7,386 nt of DNA from DATLFQ01 sp035540915. Lineage in GTDB: Bacteria; Actinomycetota; Acidimicrobiia; Acidimicrobiales; GCA-2861595. Of this stretch, positions 1-7,046 are shown piece by piece. Made by a program: the position numbers and the translations under genes. The notes under the pieces are model-generated. The model saw nothing but the letters and a program-made list of their open reading frames with translations, ran no database searches and was not told where the DNA came from. Numbering within the stretch: the first letter of the stretch is position 1; every line of letters starts with the position of its first letter. The stretch spans positions 1 through 7,386 of the forward strand of contig DATLFQ010000029.1 in NCBI GenBank assembly GCA_035540915.1. The letters are read 5' to 3'.

Positions 1-2
1 AC

Positions 3-140
3 CTGCGCTACGCCGAGCGCATGGGCTGGCGCCACGAAGTGCTGGGTGCCGATCCCTCCGACAAGGGCGGCTACAACGAGGTCAGCTTCCTGCTGCGGGG
101 CGAGGCCGTGTGGAGCCGCATGAAGCACGAGGGCGGCACC
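3..140 (+). pseudogene. prfA: prfA fragment, second non-identical copy (partial)
   Basis: This is a 46-codon internal piece of peptide chain release factor 1, entering from the left edge. The reading LRYAERMGW, then EVLGADPSD, GGYNEV and VWSRMKHEGGT matches the RF1 segment just before the conserved HRVQRVPATES block. At codon 46 (GGT) homology stops. The expected HRVQRVP codons are missing and the sequence runs on as the reverse complement of another prfA. Compared with the minus-strand prfA that follows, 33 of 46 residues and about 79% of bases agree, with several synonymous differences. It is therefore a different gene copy or a different organism's gene, not a simple fold-back of one molecule. 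It lacks the PAT and GGQ motifs and cannot make a working factor as it stands. It is either the end of a chimeric contig or a rearranged second prfA; the sequence alone does not decide. Confidence 0.75.
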
Positions 141-292
141 CGCTGCACCCGGTGGGGGCCGGCCTCGTGCTTCATCCGCGACCACACGCCGTCGCCCTTG
201 AGCAGGAAGGTGACCTCGTTGAACCCGCCCATGTCGGAGGGGTCGGCGCCCAGCACCTCCAGCTTCCAGCCCTGGCGCTCGGCGTGGCGGGC
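3..292. repeat. Imperfect long inverted repeat formed by two prfA segments
   Basis: Positions 3-140 and 155-292 are reverse complements of each other at about 109 of 138 bases, with only 14 bp (141-154) between them. Both arms encode the same part of RF1 on opposite strands. The likely join is a microhomology at about 134-140 (cggcacc), which fits the GGT codons of the + copy and the RVP codons of the minus copy. The best-matched stretch lies near the centre, around the MKHE codons. This geometry is typical of chimeric reads or amplification or assembly joins, but could also be a natural inversion junction. Confidence 0.8.
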
Positions 293-691
293 GTACATGT
301 CGAACAGGTCCTTGGCGAAGAGGTTGGCCTCTTCCCCGCCTTCTGCCCCCCGGATCTCGATGATGACGTTCTTGGCGTCGTTGGGGTCGCGGGGGATCAG
401 CAGCAGCTTCAGCTCGTCGTCCAGACGGGCCAGCCCGACTTCCAGATCCTCCATTTCTGCCCGCAGCTGGTCACGCTCGTCGGCGCTCGCCTCGGGGAGC
501 ATGGCCCGGAAGGCGGCCAGGTCCTCGGTGACCTCCCGGTAGCGGCGGTAGGCCGCCACCACCGGCTCCAGCTCCTTGAGGCGCCGGCCCGTGTCGCGCA
601 TGGCCCGGTGGTCGCCCAGGACGGCTGGGTCCTGCATCCGCGCCGACACCGCCTCGTACTCCTGCTCCAGGCCGGCCAGGCGCTCCAACAC
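134..691 (-). CDS. prfA: Peptide chain release factor 1, N-terminal half (broken at the left end)
   Basis: RF1 recognises UAA and UAG stop codons in the ribosomal A site and triggers peptide release. The 186 codons read MLERLAGLEQEYEAV at the start, a helical N-terminal domain, then LLLIPRDPNDAKN, EIRGAEGGEEANLF, EVLGADPSDMGG and finally HRVQRVP. The match to RF1 is clear throughout. The gene breaks at the Pro that opens the PAT stop-codon-reading tripeptide, so PAT, the catalytic GGQ and the rest of a protein of about 360 residues are absent. I chose the GTG at 691-689 because the protein then begins where RF1 proteins usually do; TTG at 688 is an alternative. No good ribosome binding site is visible. 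Upstream lies a divergent secreted-protein gene rather than rpmE, so this prfA is not in line with the rho-rpmE block. The break coincides with the inverted prfA fragment at 3-140. Confidence 0.88.
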
Positions 692-717
692 GGCGACCCA
701 GGGTACCGGCGGGCCGT

Positions 718-736
718 CGGGGCCGGAGCGGCCCCG
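718..736. other. GC-rich hairpin in the prfA upstream region
   Basis: This is a perfect 8-bp inverted repeat (cggggccg / cggccccg) around a 3-base loop (gag). No T-run follows on either strand, so it is not a standard intrinsic terminator. On the minus strand it would fall in the untranslated leader of prfA, 27 bp before the chosen start, where it could affect translation. In DNA this GC-rich it could also be chance. Confidence 0.3.
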
Positions 737-805
737 GGCCCGCGGCGTCCCATGTACCAACCCGCACGAAACGACCTCTGAGCCGGTACGGCGGACACCC
801 AACGG

Positions 806-812
806 AAAGGAG
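806..812 (+). promoter_or_regulatory. Ribosome binding site fixing the start at 818
   Basis: The sequence aaaggag lies five bases before the ATG at 818. It is the strongest Shine-Dalgarno match in the window. It supports both the start codon and the reality of this otherwise unrecognised gene. Confidence 0.75.
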
Positions 813-817
813 CAGTC

Positions 818-1396
818 ATGTCCAGGAAGCATCTCGTGGCGGTGCTCGCGTCGGTGGCGGTGCTCGGGGGCTGGTTCGGGTTCACCTCCGTCGCCTCTGC
901 CGGCTCGCCGGAGCCGGCACCGACCGCCGCCCCGGAACCGCTCACGGTCACCCCCTGCCGCGGCCTTGCGCAGAAGTCGGTGCAGGTCCTCACCGACGAC
1001 GCCCCCCGCGGCCGCGGCGAGGGCGGCTTCGCCGCCATCCCCAACGCCACCATCGCCGGCGGCATCGTCGTCCCGGCCGGCGACAGCGACCTCCTCGTGG
1101 TCACGTTCTCGTCCAGCAGCCAGATCTTCGGCGCCACGGCCAACGAGAACGACGGCCTGCTGGTCCGGGTCCTCGTCAACGGCGTGCCGATGGCTCCGGC
1201 CGGGCCGAACATCTTCGTCGAGGGAGGCGGCCAGAACAACGGCGCCGTCCAGAACTCGGCGACGTGGTGCCGCCGAGTCGGGCCCGGCAACTACAGCGTG
1301 CAGGCCCAGTGGGCCGTGGTGGACGCCGGCCCGACCAACACCGCGGTGTCGGCCAGCGTCGACGACACCGCGCTGCACGTCGAAGTCTCGGACTAG
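818..1396 (+). CDS. Small secreted protein of unknown function
   Basis: I do not recognise the family of this 192-residue protein. A Sec signal peptide is clear: a basic start (MSRKH), a hydrophobic core at residues 6-22, and an A-S-A box at 26-28 giving a likely cut after residue 28. A Pro/Ala-rich linker follows (29-41), then a domain of about 150 residues. That domain has alternating hydrophobic stretches such as GGIVVPAGDSDLLVVTF (81-97) and many Gly/Asn/Ser turns, suggesting a beta-sandwich. The only two cysteines, C47 and C151, could form a disulfide after export. There is no lipobox, transmembrane anchor or sortase motif, so it is probably released or loosely attached. The ATG has a strong ribosome binding site. 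The gene lies on the opposite strand to its neighbours, between the rho-rpmE block and prfA. Its stop shares the bases CTAG with the stop of the convergent gene at 1393-2418. Confidence 0.8.
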   Translation: MSRKHLVAVLASVAVLGGWFGFTSVASAGSPEPAPTAAPEPLTVTPCRGLAQKSVQVLTDDAPRGRGEGGFAAIPNATIAGGIVVPAGDSDLLVVTFSSSSQIFGATANENDGLLVRVLVNGVPMAPAGPNIFVEGGGQNNGAVQNSATWCRRVGPGNYSVQAQWAVVDAGPTNTAVSASVDDTALHVEVSD

Positions 1397-2418
1397 CCGC
1401 CGAGCGCCTCCCAGCCGTCGGGCACGGTGACCAGCTCGGCCGGTTCCACCAGCCCGGCGGCGAGGCGGCGCGTGACCGGATGGGCGTCGCCATCCGGGAC
1501 CACCAGCACCAGCCGGGCGGCCGGGTCGACCGACAGGCGGGCGTCGGCCGCCGCCGGCACCAGGTCCAAGTCGATGCCGACCGAGCACACCACGACCAGG
1601 GGCCGACCGGCGGCGTCGACGCCGGCCGCCGCGGCGGGGGCGGCCCGCCGCAGCCCCGCCGCCGGGAGGGACGGCTGCACCGGGGCCAACCGGGCGGCGC
1701 CGGCGAGGTCCGGGTGACCCACCACCACGGCCCGCAGCCAGCGCTCGCGGGCCAACTGGTTGGCCGGGTGCGACGGCGCGCCCGGGCGGCGGCGGGCCCG
1801 CACCGCGGCCACGGCGGAAGCGAGGACCGCCGGGGCCGGGTCGTCGCCGGAGAGCTGGCGCTGGGCGTCGCGGTCGTGGCGGCCGACGCCGACCTCCAGC
1901 CGGGCTCCCGAGCCGTCGTCGACCACCCGCGCCACCTCCAGGCCGAGCACCTCGCCGGCCACCGCCCCGTGCTCGACGACGACCTCGACGCCGGCCGCGA
2001 CCAGCACGGGCACGAAGGCCTCCGCGTCCCGAGGGGGCGGCACCGGCACCACCGGTGGGTCGGGCTCGGCCCGCGCCAGCGCGGTGCCCTCGATGCGCCA
2101 CACCGACGGCGGGTCGCGGAACAGCCCCGCCCGCCGCGCCAGCAACCCGGCCGCACCGGCGGCCAGGACGTGCAGGTCCTCGCCGTCGACGCCGTTGGCG
2201 CCGGCCCACGTCAGCGCCGCGCCGAGGGCGCGGGCCGGCTCGTCCTCCGCCAGAACCCAGCCCGAGCCGTCGCGCCGCAACGCCGCTCCACCGGGGAAGG
2301 TTCCCGGGACGTCGTCGGGACCGGTCGGCCCCCACCCGGCCGCGACCAGAGCGCGCAGCTTGGCGGCCAGGAGGGCCGGGCGAAGGCCCGGGGTGCTGCT
2401 GCTACTTCTTTCCGCCAC
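1393..2418 (-). CDS. Hypothetical protein downstream of rpmE
   Basis: I do not recognise this 341-residue protein. It is rich in Ala, Val, Arg and Pro, has one cysteine (C278), and shows no signal peptide or convincing membrane segment, so it is probably cytoplasmic. Three parts can be seen. Residues 10-110 are Ala/Leu-rich and helical, ending in the pattern HVLAAGAAGLLARRAGLF then VWRIEG. Residues 133-180 alternate in a way that suggests beta strands (FVPVLVAAGVEVVVEHG, then LEVARVV and LEVGVGRHDR). A C-terminal unit at 273-336 contains strands PLVVVCSVGIDLDLVPAAAD and RLVLVVPDGD. It starts with GTG at 2418, inside the last codons of rpmE (17-bp overlap, different frame), and lacks its own clear ribosome binding site, so coupled translation is likely. 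Reading frame, codon bias and coupling support a real gene. Its position suggests a housekeeping or translation-linked role, but that is only inference. Confidence 0.75.
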   Translation of the reverse strand: MAERSSSSTPGLRPALLAAKLRALVAAGWGPTGPDDVPGTFPGGAALRRDGSGWVLAEDEPARALGAALTWAGANGVDGEDLHVLAAGAAGLLARRAGLFRDPPSVWRIEGTALARAEPDPPVVPVPPPRDAEAFVPVLVAAGVEVVVEHGAVAGEVLGLEVARVVDDGSGARLEVGVGRHDRDAQRQLSGDDPAPAVLASAVAAVRARRRPGAPSHPANQLARERWLRAVVVGHPDLAGAARLAPVQPSLPAAGLRRAAPAAAAGVDAAGRPLVVVCSVGIDLDLVPAAADARLSVDPAARLVLVVPDGDAHPVTRRLAAGLVEPAELVTVPDGWEALGG

Positions 2419-2614
2419 GCCGGCCGTAGCGGCGCTCGAAGCGCTCGACCCGGCCGCCCGTGTCCACCAGCTTCTGCTTGCCGGTGTAGAAGGGGTGGCA
2501 CTCGTTGCACAGCTCGCTGTGCAGGCTGTCCTTGGTCGAGCGGGTGGTGAAGGTGTTCCCGCAGGAGCACTTCACCGTGGCCTCGACGTAGGTGGGGTGG
2601 ATGGCGGCCTTCAT
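2402..2614 (-). CDS. rpmE: 50S ribosomal protein L31 (zinc-binding type)
   Basis: L31 is a small protein of the large ribosomal subunit at the intersubunit bridge. The 70-residue product begins MKAAIHPTY and contains CSCGNTF and CNECHPFYTGKQ, followed by the conserved VDTGGRVERFERRYG. Cysteines C16, C18, C36 and C39 form the complete zinc site, so this is the zinc (C+) form rather than the zinc-free form many actinobacteria also keep. The short basic C-terminus is usual. The ATG at 2614-2612 has a GAGAGGA ribosome binding site eight bases upstream (2629-2623). It begins 17 bp after the rho stop with no terminator between, so it is very probably co-transcribed with rho. Its 3' end overlaps the start of the next gene by 17 bp. 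In bacteria with two L31 forms, zinc supply controls the zinc-free copy; none is present here. Confidence 0.97.
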   Translation of the reverse strand: MKAAIHPTYVEATVKCSCGNTFTTRSTKDSLHSELCNECHPFYTGKQKLVDTGGRVERFERRYGRRGGKK

Positions 2615-2631
2615 GGTCGAGGTCCTCTCGC

Positions 2632-4446
<1,815 letters not shown>

Positions 4447-4455
4447 GGTCACCTC

Positions 4456-4509
4456 GCTTGTTCATTGGGGCTTGTTCATTGGGGCGTGTCATTGGGGCGT
4501 GTCATTGGG
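4456..4509 (-). repeat. Four-copy short tandem repeat across the kinase stop and rho leader
   Basis: Read on the minus strand, two copies of cccaatgacacgc (13 bp) are followed at once by two copies of cccaatgaacaagc (14 bp), giving an A-A-B-B order over 54 bp. The first A copy and half of the second encode the last residues of the 2-phosphoglycerate kinase (PNDTPQ) and its TGA stop. The rest fills the 42-bp gap to rho and ends one base before the rho ribosome binding site. Every unit contains ATGA. Units of 13 and 14 bp are not multiples of three, so any change in copy number shifts the frame at the kinase C-terminus and alters the rho leader length. Confidence 0.9.
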
Positions 4510-5415
4510 TACGGCGTCGATGGCCTCGTTGACGACCAGGTCGATCACCTGGGACAACGTGGCGTCGAGGTTGTAGGACGGGACGACGGCCACGCCGTGC
4601 TGGAGGGCCAGCGACTTGACGTAGCGCTGCTGCTTGCGGATGTTGTCGAACAGGGCGACGTAGCGGTCGCCGGGGCGGCTGCGGGTCGACTGGCCGCGGA
4701 CCTGGAAGTGGCTTCGGTGCAGCTCCTCGTCGTCGACGGTGACGACCAGCGGCACCACCACGGCCCGGTCCTTGAACCGGCTCGGGTCCACGAAGCCGGG
4801 GACCAGGTGGGCGCCCTCGACGATGAGGTCGGTACCCTCGTCGGCGGCCCGGGCGATCAGTGCCTCCACGCCGACGGCCACCGCCGACGCCTGCTCCCGG
4901 AAGCCCAGCACCACCGGGTCGGCGCTGCGGGGCAGCGGGTTGCGGACCAGGCGGGCGGCGTCGAACGACGAGGTGTGGAGGCTGGGCATCAGGTCCTTGG
5001 TGAACATGGCCCGCATGACCTCGCGGATGGCGTCGGTCGGGATGACCCGGGTGATGCCGAGACGGCTGGCCAGCATCGTGGCGATGGTCGACTTGCCGAC
5101 CCCCGCCGCCCCGCCGATCAGCACCACCAGCGGCACGTCCAGCGTCGTCACCAGCTGCCACTTGGCGAACGAGGTGGCGTAGCGCTGGCCGACCTCGTCG
5201 TGCAGGACCTCGAGCACCAGGTGGTGCAGCTCGCCGGCCGAGATCCCCGGGCGGCCGAGGGCGTGGAGCCGGTCCTCGACCACCTCGGCCACGTGGAAGG
5301 CCCGGGCCGGCGCCAGTCCGGTCGCCATGATGCGCGACGCCATGAGCCCCTTGGAGTAGGGCAGCTCGTACTGCTGGCCGCTGACGACCACGTGGCGCTG
5401 GCCGAGTTGGCTCAT
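4489..5415 (-). CDS. pgk2: 2-phosphoglycerate kinase (cDPG pathway)
   Basis: The family phosphorylates 2-phosphoglycerate with ATP to give 2,3-bisphosphoglycerate, the first step toward cyclic 2,3-diphosphoglycerate. The 308-residue length is close to that of the archaeal enzymes. Residues 1-85 form an ATP-cone-like domain (PYSKGLMASRIMATGL, then HVAEVVEDRL), a nucleotide-sensing module also found at the front of archaeal 2-phosphoglycerate kinases. The P-loop kinase domain follows: VVLIGGAAGVGKST (97-110), PTDAIREVMRAMF (126-138), LIVEGAHLVPGF (197-208, probable Walker B region), and the conserved tail FDNIRKQQRYV. The ATG at 5415 overlaps the stop of the synthetase gene as ATGA. No separate ribosome binding site is visible, so the two are translationally coupled. 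It ends inside a tandem repeat 42 bp before rho. Family assignment rests on motifs plus the neighbouring synthetase; the substrate has not been shown for this protein. Confidence 0.9.
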   Translation of the reverse strand: MSQLGQRHVVVSGQQYELPYSKGLMASRIMATGLAPARAFHVAEVVEDRLHALGRPGISAGELHHLVLEVLHDEVGQRYATSFAKWQLVTTLDVPLVVLIGGAAGVGKSTIATMLASRLGITRVIPTDAIREVMRAMFTKDLMPSLHTSSFDAARLVRNPLPRSADPVVLGFREQASAVAVGVEALIARAADEGTDLIVEGAHLVPGFVDPSRFKDRAVVVPLVVTVDDEELHRSHFQVRGQSTRSRPGDRYVALFDNIRKQQRYVKSLALQHGVAVVPSYNLDATLSQVIDLVVNEAIDAVPNDTPQ

Positions 5416-6812
5416 GGCGCGCCAGCCGGGCCGCTGCTCGATCGCGAGTGGGTTGGTGTCGAGAATCGCTGCGTGGCGAGATCGGCGATGTCCAGCCCCA
5501 GTTCCTCGAACGGGCCGTCACCGCCGATGGTCACGACCCTGTTGTCGCACAACACAACTTCCATCCCCCGGTCCAGGGCGAACCTGGCCGCGAGGTCGAT
5601 CGCCGCCGCTTTGAGTTCGACGACCAGGACCTCGGCGGGACCCGCCTCCTCGAGGTCAGCGGCCAGGAGCGGCCGGTTGGCGAGGTTGTGGGACACGCCG
5701 ACGAGCTGAGCGCCGTGCACGTGCTCGAGGTGCGCCGCCAGATGCCCTCCGACCGAGGCCGGCGCAGTGGTGGCGTAGATGACTCGGCGACCGGAGATCG
5801 GGGCCAGGGGAGTTGGGTGCAGCGTGACGCGGACGATGCGCTGCGGGCCCGACACCCCTTGCACCAGCCTCCGGACGTCTCCCTCGAACGAGGCACGGAA
5901 ACCCGAGGCGGCAAGCGATGTTGCTGCCATGGTAACCACGATCAGGTCGGCGAGCAACACGCGGTAGGCGCCGAGGTGCCCGACGACGAGGTCGGGATCG
6001 GCCGAGCCGGGCGCGACGAGGATGGTGGCGTCGGCGTGGACGGGCGGGATGCACTGGCCGCTGCCCTCCAGGATCACCAGTGGTTCGGGCCGGTCGTTGG
6101 CCAGCGCCACGCCTGCGGCGACGGTGTCGTCGGCCGGGGCGCCGGCCATGCCGCCCCCGCACCGGCGGGTCCCCACCGTCGTGGACCCGGACATGACGGC
6201 GCCTTCGAGGTGGTCGCTCGCCGCGTGCCGGCCCGACTCGGCTAGGGCCACGAGCCCGCCCACCGAAAGGTCGAACACCGCCGGGTCCACCAGCTCCGGG
6301 GCGGCCGGGCCGCCGCGGCCCATGGCCACCACCACCGGCGGCGTGCCCCGTTCCCGCAGGGTGCGGGCCAGCTGCGCGCTCACCGCCGTCTTGCCGGTGC
6401 GCTTGCCGGTGCCGATGACGGCGATCGACGGCTTGGTCGCCACCTTCGGCCGGGGGGGCGCGTCGAAGCGGAAGTCCGCCCCCTGGTAGGCGGCCCCGGC
6501 GGCCAGCGCCCGGCCGGCCAGCCGCAGGCGGGCCCGGTTGTCCAGCACCGGCTCGTCCGAGAGGTCGTAGACCAGGTCCGGACGCCAGGCCTCCAGGCCG
6601 GCCAGGAGCGCCTCGTCGGGGGTGGCGCCGCCCACCACCTCGACGCCCAGCTCGAGCCCCAGCGCGGGCCGGCCAGCCGCCAGCTTCTCGGTCCCGCCGA
6701 GCAGGGCCGCGCCGACGACGGTCGCGCCGGGCAGACGTCGGGAGAGGCGGTCGATGGCTGCAGCCACCACCGGGGGGTAGTGCTCGCCGTCGACCAGCAC
6801 GAGGATCCGCAA
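5412..6812 (-). CDS. cpgS: Cyclic 2,3-diphosphoglycerate synthetase
   Basis: This enzyme uses ATP to close 2,3-bisphosphoglycerate into cyclic 2,3-diphosphoglycerate by forming an intramolecular phosphoanhydride. The 466-residue length agrees with the roughly 460-residue archaeal enzyme. The N-terminus MRILVLVDGEHYPPVV is the family signature. A P-loop follows at IGTGKRTGKT (133-142), then VVVAMGRGGPAAPELVD (160-176), a Gly-rich TRRCGGGMAG (215-224), and ILEGSGQCIPPVHAD (247-261). The C-terminal part has further alpha/beta strands (VVLCDNRVV, 419-427) and a short disordered Ser/Pro tail. The start is TTG at 6812-6810, chosen because it gives the conserved N-terminus and has GAGGG seven bases upstream (6824-6820). 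It is the first gene of the minus-strand block, with the kinase directly after it. There is no signal peptide, so the enzyme is cytoplasmic. Presence of the pair is strong evidence for the pathway; production of cDPG is inferred. Confidence 0.92.
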   Translation of the reverse strand: MRILVLVDGEHYPPVVAAAIDRLSRRLPGATVVGAALLGGTEKLAAGRPALGLELGVEVVGGATPDEALLAGLEAWRPDLVYDLSDEPVLDNRARLRLAGRALAAGAAYQGADFRFDAPPRPKVATKPSIAVIGTGKRTGKTAVSAQLARTLRERGTPPVVVAMGRGGPAAPELVDPAVFDLSVGGLVALAESGRHAASDHLEGAVMSGSTTVGTRRCGGGMAGAPADDTVAAGVALANDRPEPLVILEGSGQCIPPVHADATILVAPGSADPDLVVGHLGAYRVLLADLIVVTMAATSLAASGFRASFEGDVRRLVQGVSGPQRIVRVTLHPTPLAPISGRRVIYATTAPASVGGHLAAHLEHVHGAQLVGVSHNLANRPLLAADLEEAGPAEVLVVELKAAAIDLAARFALDRGMEVVLCDNRVVTIGGDGPFEELGLDIADLATQRFSTPTHSRSSSGPAGAP

Positions 6813-7046
6813 AAGTGCGCCCTCGGGGTCGGGGGATGTGGCCGGGCCAGCCTATCTGCCCGACGGTCAACCGGCCTGAGGAACACCCGCAGCCCGCAGG
6901 CTCGCCCTACCGGGGCGAGGCTGGCCAGCGCCTGCGATGCGCGTTCTCGCCAGGCTCCGGACCATCGGGCCACGTGTGACACCTTTGCCCGACGGCAGAC
7001 TCCGCCCAGCGGGTGGCGCGACGGCGCGGCGGGAAGGCTCCCGGGC
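6813..7046. promoter_or_regulatory. Divergent non-coding region upstream of the cDPG-rho block
   Basis: These 234 bp lie between two outward-reading genes and contain no supported gene. The main promoter of the cpgS-pgk2-rho-rpmE block should lie here. On the minus strand a TTGACC resembling a -35 element occurs at about 6867-6872, but no good -10 hexamer follows at 16-18 bp. Other structure is a hairpin at 6897-6923 and a CACGTG palindrome at about 6972-6977. The ribosome binding site of cpgS (GAGGG, 6820-6824) is at the left end. Confidence 0.4.
6897..6923. other. Hairpin in the region upstream of cpgS
   Basis: A perfect 7-bp inverted repeat ctcgccc / gggcgag (6901-6907 and 6913-6919) surrounds a 5-base loop. 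Beyond one mismatch the stem extends by three more pairs. There is no T-run on either side and it lies between divergent genes, so it is not a typical terminator. It could be an operator or a leader structure for the minus-strand block, or chance in GC-rich DNA. Confidence 0.3.

Larger units (their letters stand above)
692..817. promoter_or_regulatory. Divergent leader region between prfA and the secreted-protein gene
   Basis: These 126 bp separate two genes read outward, so the promoters of both should lie here or in the gene starts. I see no convincing -35/-10 pair. The region holds a strong GC hairpin at 718-736 and an 8-bp inverted pair gtaccggc (703-710) and gccggtac (782-789). A clear ribosome binding site for the + strand gene lies at 806-812. 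The assignment as regulatory rests on position, not on a recognised motif. Confidence 0.35.

Noticed and set aside
71..2335. A 754-codon minus-strand frame containing the prfA segment
   Set aside because: Only the part at 134-691 matches RF1. The upstream part is low-complexity Arg/Gly/Pro sequence antisense to or out of frame with supported genes, and the part left of 134 is the reverse complement of the other prfA fragment.
1264..2550. Long + strand frames over the hypothetical and rpmE genes
   Set aside because: They are antisense to rpmE and to the 341-aa gene, with skewed Arg/Gly/Pro composition and no ribosome binding site or domain.
4447..4452. GTG at 4452 as the rho start
   Set aside because: The GAGGTG ribosome binding site would overlap that codon, while it sits properly before the ATG at 4446.
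4456..4509. CRISPR array or attachment site
   Set aside because: The units are 13-14 bp and directly adjacent with no spacers, and no integrase, cas gene or tRNA is nearby.
6850..6880. Sigma-70-type promoter for the cDPG-rho block
   Set aside because: A TTGACC is present on the minus strand, but no acceptable -10 hexamer occurs at the right spacing, so I did not call a promoter.
6897..6923. Hairpin as an intrinsic terminator
   Set aside because: There is no T-run on either strand, and the position between divergent genes leaves nothing upstream to terminate.
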